Assembly: GCA_964468655.1 (NCBI GenBank)
Contig: CAYXUG010000011.1
Coordinates: forward strand, 1-42,752
Direction: 5' to 3'
Source of the DNA: CAYXUG01 sp964468655
GTDB lineage: Bacteria; Fidelibacterota; Marinisomatia; Marinisomatales; CAYXUG01
DNA length: 42,752 nt
In this document: positions 35,701 through 42,752 of the stretch, in pieces
How positions within the stretch are numbered: the stretch's first letter is position 1
How the letters are laid out: each line of letters opens with the position of its first letter
Notes under the pieces: model-generated
Database searches by the model: none
The model's input: the letters and a program-made list of their open reading frames with translations, nothing else
What the model was told of the DNA's origin: nothing
Position numbers and translations under genes: made by a program

Positions 35701-38700
35701 TATCTATTGAAATTTCCAATTGGGGCGATGCAGACTCTGAGGGTTGGGATGATGGAAATGACTATCATAACCTAACCGTCGGCAGTTATTCAACCTATAT
35801 TACAAATCCCGCGCTTGCAGCAGGTGAATCGGCTTCATGGGGTTTTGCACTTTATGATCTTCTAGGTGCAGGGACATACACAGCTTCTGTGACAGCTGAT
35901 GTGGATAATGACACGGAAGAGTGGGATGAAGATGATAATTATGCAGCTATAGGTTTGACGGTTTTAGAACAGGCCATGCCTGATCTGGTGGTCTCCAGTT
36001 TGACTTTTGATGAAGCAACCATGGAACTCAGTTATACAGTTGAAAATATTGATGCCGGTGATGCAGGTCCGTTTTATGTGGGTGTGTGGATTAATAATGA
36101 AAATTATCCAATTCACTGTGGAGCCCCGTACGGTGATCTTGATAATTTCGTTGATGGTTTGCCATCCGGTGGTTCAGTTTCCTTCACCGATAATCTTTCT
36201 GCACTACCGCCTGGCGACTTTGAAATCTATGTGACTGTTGATAACGATTGCTGGGTGGAAGAATCGTTTGAAGATAACAATGTTGCCGGTCCCGTTACAT
36301 TCACCATTGAGCCGCCTCCTACTGCAAATTACACCATCTATATGAATGATGGAACGGGGTACGTTGTTGCTGCAACTGGAATTGAAGGCAACTCTTATAC
36401 AGTGACAGGTCTTCAGAATTATATGGAATATTGCTTTTATATTACGGCAACTTTGCCCGATGGAACGGTAACACCGCCCTCTCTTGAAGTTTGTGCCACT
36501 CCCTACGAATTAGGCGCTCATTTTTCGTTCGACAGCACTGCATTCTATCAGCCAATCATTTTGGTGAGTTTATCCTACATGAATGCAGAGCTAGAAGATG
36601 GCGATGAAATTGGTGCATTTGACGGTGACCTCTGCGTAGGCGCTGTGGAATACAACTCCACGAATCCGCCTGAATTTTTCCAGGCATGGGCAGATGATGG
36701 GTTTACGCCTCAACTGGATGGTTTTATTGAAGGAAACACTATTTCATTCCGGTACTGGGACAAGAGTGAAGCCACCGAAATCAATCCTTTAACCATTGAT
36801 TATACCCCATTTAATGGTTGGGATACATCCGGTGAATTTTCGCAGGATGCCATCACAGGTGTTGAATTAAGCACGGATCCGAGAGTAGATGATATTCCCG
36901 ATCAGACTATTGATGAAGATCTTGAAGTATTCGCATCCATAAATCTGGATGATTATGTAAACGACCCGGATGACGGTGATGCCGGCGTTACGTGGACAGC
37001 CGATGGTCAGCAGGAATTGATTGTAACCATTAATGGCGGCAGTGCAACCGTTGACGTTCCTTACGAGCATTGGAACGGTTCTGAAAACATTACATTTACG
37101 GCAACGGACCCCAACGGCGCTTTTGATTCTGATGCAGCTGCATTTACGGTAAATGCTGTGGATGATGCGCCTGAAGTGGCGGACATTGAAGATCAGACCG
37201 TGGATGAAGGCGGCACGTTTGCAACATTTGATCTGGATGATTATCTGACAGAGCACGATGGTGATGCAGTAACGTGGAGTTTTGAAGTGACGACCGGAAG
37301 AAGTGAAAGTATAAAAACCGGTGACGATGATATTATAAAAGGATCCCTGGACCAGGACGAAAGTAACTCCCGCGATTATCTGACTGTTACGATTGATGAA
37401 AATAATGTGGTAACGGTAACCATTCCGGATGATAACTGGCACGGTTCTGAAACATTTGAATTTATTGCAACCGATGATACTGGGAACCTATTGTTTGACA
37501 GTGATCCGGCTACCTTTACGGTTAACCCGGTGAATGATGAACCTGTTCTTACGGATATTGATGATCAGACAGTGGAGGAAGATTTCTACAGTGTAACAAT
37601 TGGTCTTTCTGCCAGCGATGTGGACGACGGCGAGCATAATCCTGGTGATGAGAATGTGCTTACCTTCACTGCAACGAGTGACAATTCAAATATTACAACC
37701 TCTGTTTCAGCCAGTTCATTAACGATTTCTGCAGAAGAAAATTACAACGGTTCAGCCACCATTACAGTAACGGTTACGGATGATGGTGATCTTTCTGATA
37801 GTGGTGATTTTGTCTTCACCATCAACGCTGTGAACGATGCGCCTGTTGCTGAGGATGATTCATACAGCACCGATGAAGGCGGAACCATCACAGGCAATGT
37901 CACGGATAACGACAGCGATATTGATGCAACAACCGGTGACGTTACACCGGATGAACACTTTACCTTAAGTGTGAGTCTGGTGAATGATGTTGACAACGGG
38001 ACACTGTCATTAAATGCTGACGGTTCATTCACTTATACCCATGATGGGGGTGAATCAACCAGTGACGAATTTGTTTATGAACTGGCTGATGGCGCCGGAG
38101 GTTCGGATCAAGCCACAGTCTCAATTGAAATTATATCCGTGAATGATCCGCCTGTAGCCATGGATGATGCCTACAATGTGGAAGAAGATGGTGAACTTGT
38201 AAGTAGTGCACCTGGTGTCCTCGGAAATGATTATGATTATGACGGAGACGGTTTGACTGCGGAACTTGCCAACGGCACAACGAATGGTACATTGTCATTA
38301 AATGCTGACGGTTCATTTACGTACTCACCCAATGCGAATTACTACGGTCCTGACAGTTTTACCTATCAGGCATATGATGGACAGGAATATTCAAACACAG
38401 CAACGGTATCTATTACGGTGAACCCGGTTGATGATCCCATAGAATTCATTGATGAATATCCGGATGTTGATGCCATTGTAGGTCAGTTGTATAATTTTAC
38501 CGCAGCTACGGAAGAACTGGATGATGATTTCATCGATTTTTATGTAGATTTCGGCACGGCTGACTTTTTAAGTGTTACAGTCATCAATGATGGCTCAAGT
38601 GACGGATATGACGGCATATTTGATGTGGATACAGTAGAATACCTGATTTCTGGTACACCTGGGCTACAACATGTGGGTACCCATAACATATTGTTGGATT

Positions 38701-39983
38701 TCGGTGATGGTACTACCATAGTATCTCTTGATTATATCTTAACAGTACGGCAGTCATTTGATTATGACTTGGAGGAAAACTGGTCCTGGAGATCATTCCC
38801 TGTAACAGAACTGGAACCGAAAGACGGTCTTGAATTTTTTGGGGATGTGCTGGGAAGTTTGACGGCAGTACTGTCATATCCATCCGGGGAACTTTATCAG
38901 ATTCCCGATGACGGCTGGTATAACTCCATTGATTATGTAAATCCTCATTCAGGTTATGTGATGAAGATGAATGAAGATGCTACCCTGACTAAAGAAGGAT
39001 CAGCGGTACCTGTCAATGACCCTCTTGATTTGAATTCATGGTGGAACTGGATTGGGTACTACGGTTCAGAAGCACCGGATGCATATGATGCATTTTATTC
39101 TCTAATTACAGAAGGTGTATTGGTTATTGCAATGTCATATGACGGTATTTTAATTCATCTTCCCGATGATACATGGTTAAACACCATTGGGTCACTTGAA
39201 TATACGGATGGCTACATTATCAAACTGACTGATGATTTCCCCGGATTTCAATGGCAGACAGAAGGCGCCGCACCACCGTCTGATGATAATTTGATTAGTA
39301 CCCGTACCGATGAAGATCCGGAATACTTTAATTTTACCAAAACGCAGATGTATGAACCCATCGTTCTTATGATTGAAGGTGAAGGACTTGAAGCAGGCGC
39401 TGAATTTGCAGCTTTCACTGGAAACATGTGCATAGGCGCTTCTGTTTACGATCCCGCTGAATCTGATGTTCTGCAGTTACTTGCGTGGGAAGATGACCCT
39501 TATACAGACGAAGTGGATGGTTTTGTTTCCGGTGATAACATTACACTTAAGGTCTGGACAGGCGAGCATGAATTAACCTTAACAGATATTGAATTTATTG
39601 AATTTGAAAACTGGGATGCCAGCGGCATGTACAATTCAGGCAGCATCGCTGGTGTAGTCATTGATCTTGATGGTCTGGGAATTGATCAGCTGGGAATTCC
39701 CCAGCAGATCGCTCTGCACAATAACTATCCCAACCCCTTCAATCCGACCACAACGATCAAATATGATTTGACTGGCGATGCTATGGTATCCCTTGAAATT
39801 TATGATGTCATGGGACGTGAAATCCGCACGCTCGTGAACAATGTCAAATCTGCCGGTTATCATGAGGCAGTTTGGGATGCGATGGACAACAGCAACAGAC
39901 TCGTTCCCTCAGGTGTTTACATTTACCGTTTAACGGTGAATGGTAGTGCAATTGACACCCGGAAGATGATAATGATTAAATAA
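32745..39983 (+). CDS. Giant modular surface protein with module, cohesin, PKD, CARDB, cadherin-like and T9SS domains
   Basis: About 2412 residues from the ATG at 32745, which has AAGGGG six bases upstream and a signal peptide ('MKKINFGILIAGMFLLSFA', cut near 'SAQD'). A TTG at 32706 is the alternative. Order: module C (22-156), cohesin-like domain (164-300), PKD domain split by module D (306-545), second PKD (to 632), CARDB (634-740), first part of an FN3 domain (744-765), charged linker, module E (823-957), two CARDB, rest of the FN3 (1189-1255). Then come an 'IGAFDGDLCVGA' domain, about five cadherin/Big-like repeats ('AVNDAPVAEDD'), two 'GYVMKM/GYIIKL' repeats, a second 'FTGNMCIGA' domain and the sorting domain ('LHNNYPNPFNP', 'TRKMIMIK'). 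The composition suggests a surface adhesin or scaffold; no catalytic domain is visible. Confidence 0.88.
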   Translation: MKKINFGILIAGMFLLSFASAQDFSVDITASNGDTTSVDLTFGMTLNATDGFDDGLDTYAPPAPPSGFDAALTFDGDRYYIQMLAPSTDPRTMGLQFQEPYSFSWDPSNYADAGSFTLIDPFGGAFVNIDMTVDGYIDITTHPFLANLSTLNIDFTASESQPAQPVTYSGPDLTASPGDIIGYPVQLQTGGNELGAYQFNITADPSVMNKIEVIEGDIIPSSGWVNNETDLGGGTFVFGGFATGGDPIATDGDLLIISYEISSSVAPGTYSVVFSNESAGDYNTGLDLGTATVDGSITIEAPPPGSEPTADFSASPLSGYAPLDVSFTDLSTPGESGPSGFALTVMAASAGGTEQSLTFGMDLNTTDGFDDGVDTYAPPAPPSGFDAALFWNNDRYFVQMVAPSSEPTTMGIQFQDLYSFSWDPASFGTAGSFTLIDPFGGAFVNVDMTQSGYVGVDTHPFLANLSSINIDFTANPIETPANGSNDLRAGDIISWSWEFGDGGTSSEQNPSHTYFSPGTYSVTLTVTDEDGLSGSFTAFDMITVDAGIPPTADFTANPTSGIVPLDVNFSDASDMGTGSNPTWDWDFNDDGVTDATGPGPHTWTYINPGFYNAKLILSTTHGSSSATQLIEAIGLPDLVVSDMAVAGDYSSINVTISNIGDSDSPGYYGTDWHAIFIDGAGYEFYEDGVAVPAGGSHTYTIGLDLLPGDHNITVQADYYNDVMESDENNNSGSVDINVPTDSDAVQNVAAEAGENEVILTWDEVDVSDLGRSSADLGRRRGHGDKIQKAIGVNHENSRFASKEVTGNNEITRSDDNQLMGDPDFTVTLNAGGSDGTQVPLMFGMAPGATDDYDDGLDEYAPPFPPSGFAAALSWNNDSYFTQIITPDTVTALTMGVAFQEPFSFSWDPVTFAEVGSFTLIDPFGGAFVNVDMTVGGYIDVATHPFLANLTSLSINFTAFPGADPEPEYHPNFVITQIEYDAENDTLSIEISNWGDADSEGWDDGNDYHNLTVGSYSTYITNPALAAGESASWGFALYDLLGAGTYTASVTADVDNDTEEWDEDDNYAAIGLTVLEQAMPDLVVSSLTFDEATMELSYTVENIDAGDAGPFYVGVWINNENYPIHCGAPYGDLDNFVDGLPSGGSVSFTDNLSALPPGDFEIYVTVDNDCWVEESFEDNNVAGPVTFTIEPPPTANYTIYMNDGTGYVVAATGIEGNSYTVTGLQNYMEYCFYITATLPDGTVTPPSLEVCATPYELGAHFSFDSTAFYQPIILVSLSYMNAELEDGDEIGAFDGDLCVGAVEYNSTNPPEFFQAWADDGFTPQLDGFIEGNTISFRYWDKSEATEINPLTIDYTPFNGWDTSGEFSQDAITGVELSTDPRVDDIPDQTIDEDLEVFASINLDDYVNDPDDGDAGVTWTADGQQELIVTINGGSATVDVPYEHWNGSENITFTATDPNGAFDSDAAAFTVNAVDDAPEVADIEDQTVDEGGTFATFDLDDYLTEHDGDAVTWSFEVTTGRSESIKTGDDDIIKGSLDQDESNSRDYLTVTIDENNVVTVTIPDDNWHGSETFEFIATDDTGNLLFDSDPATFTVNPVNDEPVLTDIDDQTVEEDFYSVTIGLSASDVDDGEHNPGDENVLTFTATSDNSNITTSVSASSLTISAEENYNGSATITVTVTDDGDLSDSGDFVFTINAVNDAPVAEDDSYSTDEGGTITGNVTDNDSDIDATTGDVTPDEHFTLSVSLVNDVDNGTLSLNADGSFTYTHDGGESTSDEFVYELADGAGGSDQATVSIEIISVNDPPVAMDDAYNVEEDGELVSSAPGVLGNDYDYDGDGLTAELANGTTNGTLSLNADGSFTYSPNANYYGPDSFTYQAYDGQEYSNTATVSITVNPVDDPIEFIDEYPDVDAIVGQLYNFTAATEELDDDFIDFYVDFGTADFLSVTVINDGSSDGYDGIFDVDTVEYLISGTPGLQHVGTHNILLDFGDGTTIVSLDYILTVRQSFDYDLEENWSWRSFPVTELEPKDGLEFFGDVLGSLTAVLSYPSGELYQIPDDGWYNSIDYVNPHSGYVMKMNEDATLTKEGSAVPVNDPLDLNSWWNWIGYYGSEAPDAYDAFYSLITEGVLVIAMSYDGILIHLPDDTWLNTIGSLEYTDGYIIKLTDDFPGFQWQTEGAAPPSDDNLISTRTDEDPEYFNFTKTQMYEPIVLMIEGEGLEAGAEFAAFTGNMCIGASVYDPAESDVLQLLAWEDDPYTDEVDGFVSGDNITLKVWTGEHELTLTDIEFIEFENWDASGMYNSGSIAGVVIDLDGLGIDQLGIPQQIALHNNYPNPFNPTTTIKYDLTGDAMVSLEIYDVMGREIRTLVNNVKSAGYHEAVWDAMDNSNRLVPSGVYIYRLTVNGSAIDTRKMIMIK
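32809..33214 (+). repeat. 135-residue module, copy C
   Basis: Directly after the signal peptide, the same position as copy A in the gene before it. Near-identical at the DNA level to copy B over its last part (38 identical bases). Confidence 0.85.
33763..34168 (+). repeat. 135-residue module, copy D (inside a PKD domain)
   Basis: Sits between PKD strand 'PLDVSFTDLS' and core 'ISWSWEFGDG', the same insertion point as copy B in the neighbouring gene. Confidence 0.85.
35209..35617 (+). repeat. 135-residue module, copy E (within the split FN3 region)
   Basis: Most diverged copy ('PPFPPSGFAAAL', 'FGGAFVNVDMT', 'THPFLANLTSL'). Preceded by a polar, Arg/Lys-rich linker (35041-35205) and followed by two CARDB domains before the FN3 domain resumes. 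Confidence 0.8.
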
Positions 39984-40002
39984 ATATCATAAAAATAGTC
40001 AG

Positions 40003-40045
40003 AAAAAAAGGGGATGGCAGGTTGGTCATCCCCTTTTTTGTTTGT
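40003..40045 (+). terminator. Strong intrinsic terminator after the giant surface protein gene
   Basis: AAAAAAGGGGATG (40004-40016) pairs perfectly with CATCCCCTTTTTT (40027-40039) around a 10-base loop, followed by more Ts. It ends the exoprotein transcript 20 bases after the stop codon. Confidence 0.92.
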
Positions 40046-40074
40046 TTGACATAATGGTCAACTTGAGGTAACTT
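40046..40074 (+). promoter_or_regulatory. Candidate promoter of the DUF4384-cyclase operon
   Basis: TTGACA (40046-40051), a 17-base spacer and TAACTT (40069-40074), starting directly after the terminator. The extended TAACTTTA also resembles the Bacteroidetes-type TAnnTTTG -7 box. TTGAC at 40046-40050 and GTCAA at 40057-40061 form an inverted repeat over the -35 that could be a regulator site. Confidence 0.55.
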
Positions 40075-40096
40075 TAATGAAAAAGAGGGAAATGAA

Positions 40097-40747
40097 ATGA
40101 AATTATTTCAAGGGATAATAATTATCCTACACTTAGGATTGATTCTTTTATCAGCGCAGTCTGATGAATCTATCTCCTTCCGATACGGTTTTATCGCCCA
40201 GGGCGAAACGATAGGAGATACACTGCTCACCCTCGATGACAGGGCGGAGTTATCTGCGGGCGATGAGGTAAAACTGAATATCGGGTTTGAAAAAGGGACA
40301 ACCTGTTACATAATCCTATTGTCATCCCAGAACGTATATTCACTGTTCTACACCTCGGCCAGCCACGATTTTTCAGAATCGGAAGATAATATATTTACCA
40401 CACTTCCGTGGTTCAGATTGGACAAATCAGCAGGAGAGGAAACGTTTTACCTCATTTCCTCACGGACGCCTATAACCGAAATGGAGGATTTGCTCGATAA
40501 ATATATCAAAGCAAAAAAGCAGAGCAGAAAGCGGTTTCATAAACGGATTGAATATGTGTTGAAAGATTTGATGCCTAAAGAAGATTCTTCCAATGGCGTC
40601 GGACTGGTAACACGATTGGATGAGCCGATTATTGGGGGTGTAACGTTTAGGGGCAAACCGGATTTAATCATGCTTGAACAGGCGCTGACACACCAGTGCG
40701 AGGGAGATAATATTGCTGCTGCAACGTTCAGGATAGTTCACAAATAA
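40097..40747 (+). CDS. DUF4384-like secreted protein
   Basis: A signal peptide (hydrophobic residues 4-19, 'ILLSAQ') and a sheet domain of the DUF4384 type: 'LSAGDEVKLNIGFEKGTTCYIILLSSQNV' is the recognisable region, here seen as 'SAGDEVKLNIGF' then 'CYIILLSS'. The C-half is charged and helical ('KAKKQSRKRFHKRIEYVLKD'). The 216-residue protein is probably periplasmic. DUF4384 domains often accompany proteases or signalling proteins (family knowledge). It has a GAGGG ribosome site and ends two bases before the CHASE2 cyclase, so the two are one transcript. It could supply the extracytoplasmic ligand-sensing partner of the cyclase, but that is speculation. Confidence 0.7.
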   Translation: MKLFQGIIIILHLGLILLSAQSDESISFRYGFIAQGETIGDTLLTLDDRAELSAGDEVKLNIGFEKGTTCYIILLSSQNVYSLFYTSASHDFSESEDNIFTTLPWFRLDKSAGEETFYLISSRTPITEMEDLLDKYIKAKKQSRKRFHKRIEYVLKDLMPKEDSSNGVGLVTRLDEPIIGGVTFRGKPDLIMLEQALTHQCEGDNIAAATFRIVHK

Positions 40748-40749
40748 AC

Positions 40750-42693
40750 TTGAACCCGAAAGAAACTTCATTCAAAAAGCTGGTATTCGGCAATGGTGCT
40801 TTAGCCGGAGGTCTGCTTATAATTTTACTGCAATTTCCATCTATTACTGAATTCTATGAACTGAAAACCATAGACAGCAGATTCAGGATTAAGGACTATT
40901 TTGAACAAAATCCCCCAATGCATGAATCGGTGGTTCATGTAAATCTGGATAATTATTCCAAAGCAAAATCCGGGTATGATATCTGGCCGAAGAAAATGTA
41001 TGCTGATCTTCTGGAAAAAGTCGCAGAATCAGGCGCCCGGGCTATGGTCGTGGACGTCATGTTCATTAACAGCGCAGACACAGTTGGGAACGGTAAATTG
41101 GTTGAATCCTATCTAAAAATGGGAAATGCAGTGAGTCCTTATTTACTCCAATTTGGAGACATTGCTGAACCATTTTCCTGGGTTCGAAGTGAAGATGTGC
41201 TGGATGCATTTTTCTTTGAGATGAATCCATCAGTGGAAAGAGGCAGCATCAACCACGCTGTCACCTTACTCACGACTCCCATGGTGGAGATTATTGAACA
41301 ATCTGCGTCAACGGGATTTGCCAACATGGAGCCGGATGCGGATGGTGTAATCAGGAGGGTGCCCGCTCTTGCGGAAGTGGATGGTAAACTGGTATTGTCA
41401 TTTTATTTTCAATCACTTTGCACATTTCTGGATTACGATTCTGAACAGATTGAGGTCGTCAGCAGGCAAAAAGTAATGCTTCATAATTTTCCTGTTTTGG
41501 GCGGTGATGGTGTTGAGGAAGTTTCCCTTCCATTGGATAAAAATGGAAATTTGATTGTAAATCTTGCGGGAGGATATAATAAAAATAATTATCCCCGCTC
41601 ATACAGCGCTTGGGACGTATTGGGGTCGAAAAGAAAACTGGCTGAACTGAATGATAAACTGGTGATTGTATCTGATATCTCCTCTACTTCCATGAACCAT
41701 TTCAGCCCTGTCCCGCTGAATAAGTTGTTTCCCAGGTCCTACCTGATTTCAAATGGAATCAATACAATCATGACAAGAAATTTTATTAAAGTATTTTCCG
41801 GCTGGTCTTCCATATTTCTGACACTTATTTTGGGTGTAATTATTATTTATCTCAGTCATAAACTTCGGCTGACCCAATTTTCAATGGCATCATTAATTGT
41901 CATTTTAAGCTATCTTTTAATTACAGGTTTGGCATTTGTATTCAACGGAATTATACTCCCGGTATTTAGCGTCATCATCCCCGGAATCGGAATGGTTCTA
42001 TTTACGAGTGTTAACCGGTTTTCTGAGGCAGAGCGATATAAAGGAGTACTTGAGGGAAGTCTTCAAAGTTACCTATCTCCAACGCTTATGGAAAAGATAA
42101 AGGATGATCCTGATATATTAAAGGTAGGAGGACAGACAAAACGGATATCTGTGATTTTTTCAGATATAGTTGCATTCACCTCCTTTTGTGATAAGGCAGA
42201 CCCGGCTGAAGTCCAGAATGTGCTGGAAAGGTATTTCAGTGAAACGGCAAAGATCATTTTCTCCAATGGCGGTTATATCGACAAGTATCTTGGGGACGGA
42301 ATTCTTATCTTTTTTGAAAATGACGGCGATGAAGTAACGAGCGCGAAAATTGCTGTGGAGAGCGCGGTGGAAATGCAGAAAATGGCAAAGAAACTTGATA
42401 CAGAGTTCAAGGAGCAGAATCGTTTACCTTTTGCTATTCGCATTGGCACCACCACCGGCTATGCCAAAGTGGGGAACATCGGTCCTGTGGAACGGAAGGA
42501 TTATACCATAGTTGGCTCAGTGGTGAATCTCTGCCAGCGGTTGGAGAGTTTCGGTGAAGCCGGTGATATTGTTATTGACAGCGATACCCATTTTTTCATT
42601 AAAGATGATTATGAAACAGTTGATTTTGGAGAACAGGCAATGAAAGGGTTCGAAAAGCCGGTGAAAACGTACAAAGTAAAAAATAATGATTAA
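40750..42693 (+). CDS. CHASE2-domain class III adenylate/guanylate cyclase
   Basis: Membrane sensor that makes a cyclic nucleotide, probably cAMP. A first membrane segment (about 12-29) is followed by a periplasmic CHASE2 domain (about 35-340, 'ARAMVVDVMF', 'GFANMEPDADGVIRRVP'), three membrane helices (about 350-420) and a class III cyclase domain (about 460-640). Metal-binding Asp472 ('FSDIVAFTSF') and Asp516 ('YLGDGILIFF'), base-selecting Lys512 and Thr586 ('KDYTIVG'), and the 'VVNLCQRLE' Asn and Arg are present, so it should be active. The usual GDxVN is GSVVN. The start is TTG, two bases after the DUF4384 stop; no nearby ATG preserves the first helix. Confidence 0.92.
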   Translation: MNPKETSFKKLVFGNGALAGGLLIILLQFPSITEFYELKTIDSRFRIKDYFEQNPPMHESVVHVNLDNYSKAKSGYDIWPKKMYADLLEKVAESGARAMVVDVMFINSADTVGNGKLVESYLKMGNAVSPYLLQFGDIAEPFSWVRSEDVLDAFFFEMNPSVERGSINHAVTLLTTPMVEIIEQSASTGFANMEPDADGVIRRVPALAEVDGKLVLSFYFQSLCTFLDYDSEQIEVVSRQKVMLHNFPVLGGDGVEEVSLPLDKNGNLIVNLAGGYNKNNYPRSYSAWDVLGSKRKLAELNDKLVIVSDISSTSMNHFSPVPLNKLFPRSYLISNGINTIMTRNFIKVFSGWSSIFLTLILGVIIIYLSHKLRLTQFSMASLIVILSYLLITGLAFVFNGIILPVFSVIIPGIGMVLFTSVNRFSEAERYKGVLEGSLQSYLSPTLMEKIKDDPDILKVGGQTKRISVIFSDIVAFTSFCDKADPAEVQNVLERYFSETAKIIFSNGGYIDKYLGDGILIFFENDGDEVTSAKIAVESAVEMQKMAKKLDTEFKEQNRLPFAIRIGTTTGYAKVGNIGPVERKDYTIVGSVVNLCQRLESFGEAGDIVIDSDTHFFIKDDYETVDFGEQAMKGFEKPVKTYKVKNND

Positions 42694-42752
42694 GCAACAA
42701 CAGTGTCTTACCATAGACATGGTTTACAGTTTTGGGAGTTAAAGAAGCCATG

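Noticed and set aside
36867..37442. 191-codon frame antisense to the giant surface protein
   Set aside because: It is opposite a region of clear cadherin-like repeats in frame; its composition is that of an antisense shadow (His, Ile and Arg rich) and it has no domain.
23628..39983. True cellulosome for plant fibre
   Set aside because: No glycoside hydrolase or carbohydrate-binding module is visible; the only catalytic domains are proteases.
1..42752. tRNA, rRNA, CRISPR arrays or insertion sequences with transposase
   Set aside because: None recognised on either strand; repeats present are short intergenic palindromes or coding modules, not spaced CRISPR repeats.

Overview
The window looks like a fragment of a free-living, probably marine, bacterium of the FCB superphylum (Candidatus Marinimicrobia/Neomarinimicrobiota or a close relative). 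Four secreted proteins end in the type IX secretion (T9SS) type A sorting domain, whose signature here is NYPNPFNP. Several gene families are typical of that group: DUF4159, DUF4175, the 'GCTDPEALNY' cysteine motif, and PKD and cohesin modules. Shine-Dalgarno use is patchy. The lineage is inferred from domain style, not from a marker phylogeny. The 100-N run at 30699-30798 shows that this is an assembled scaffold.

Layout. 1-981: 3' part of a TonB-dependent receptor, closed by a bidirectional terminator. 1062-4964 (minus): a compact cofactor operon, DUF2520 protein-panB-panC-coaX-nadC. 4965-5585: intergenic, with dispersed palindromic repeats. 5586-8775 (minus): yqeY-dnaG-secreted hypothetical. 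8846-9303 (minus): a hicBA-type toxin-antitoxin pair. 9372-16650 (minus): DUF4159-DUF4175-TPR-'AsnB-like' envelope operon. 16651-16985: a second repeat-bearing intergenic region. 16986-23548 (minus): histidine-rich membrane protein, AidB-like acyl-CoA dehydrogenase and a large beta-helix T9SS protein. 23628-39983 (plus): an exoprotein region with an M14 carboxypeptidase carrying a C-terminal dockerin, a lysyl-endopeptidase-like serine protease, and two very large modular surface proteins. 40097-42693 (plus): a DUF4384 protein and a CHASE2 adenylate cyclase.

The most interesting part is 23.6-40 kb. One protease ends in a canonical two-loop dockerin instead of a T9SS tail. The two giant proteins downstream carry three cohesin-like domains and have T9SS tails. 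This suggests a cell-surface, cohesin-dockerin-assembled protein-degrading complex, which is an inference. The same two giant genes share five copies of an unrecognised module of about 135 residues. Two copies sit inside PKD domains at the same loop, and a third lies in a roughly 1.3-kb insertion that splits a fibronectin type III domain. The assembly gap lies in this array. It is flanked by an exact 55-bp duplicate, and collapsing the duplicate restores one open reading frame.

The cofactor operon lacks a recognisable panE. The DUF2520 gene at its head is a good candidate for the missing ketopantoate reductase.
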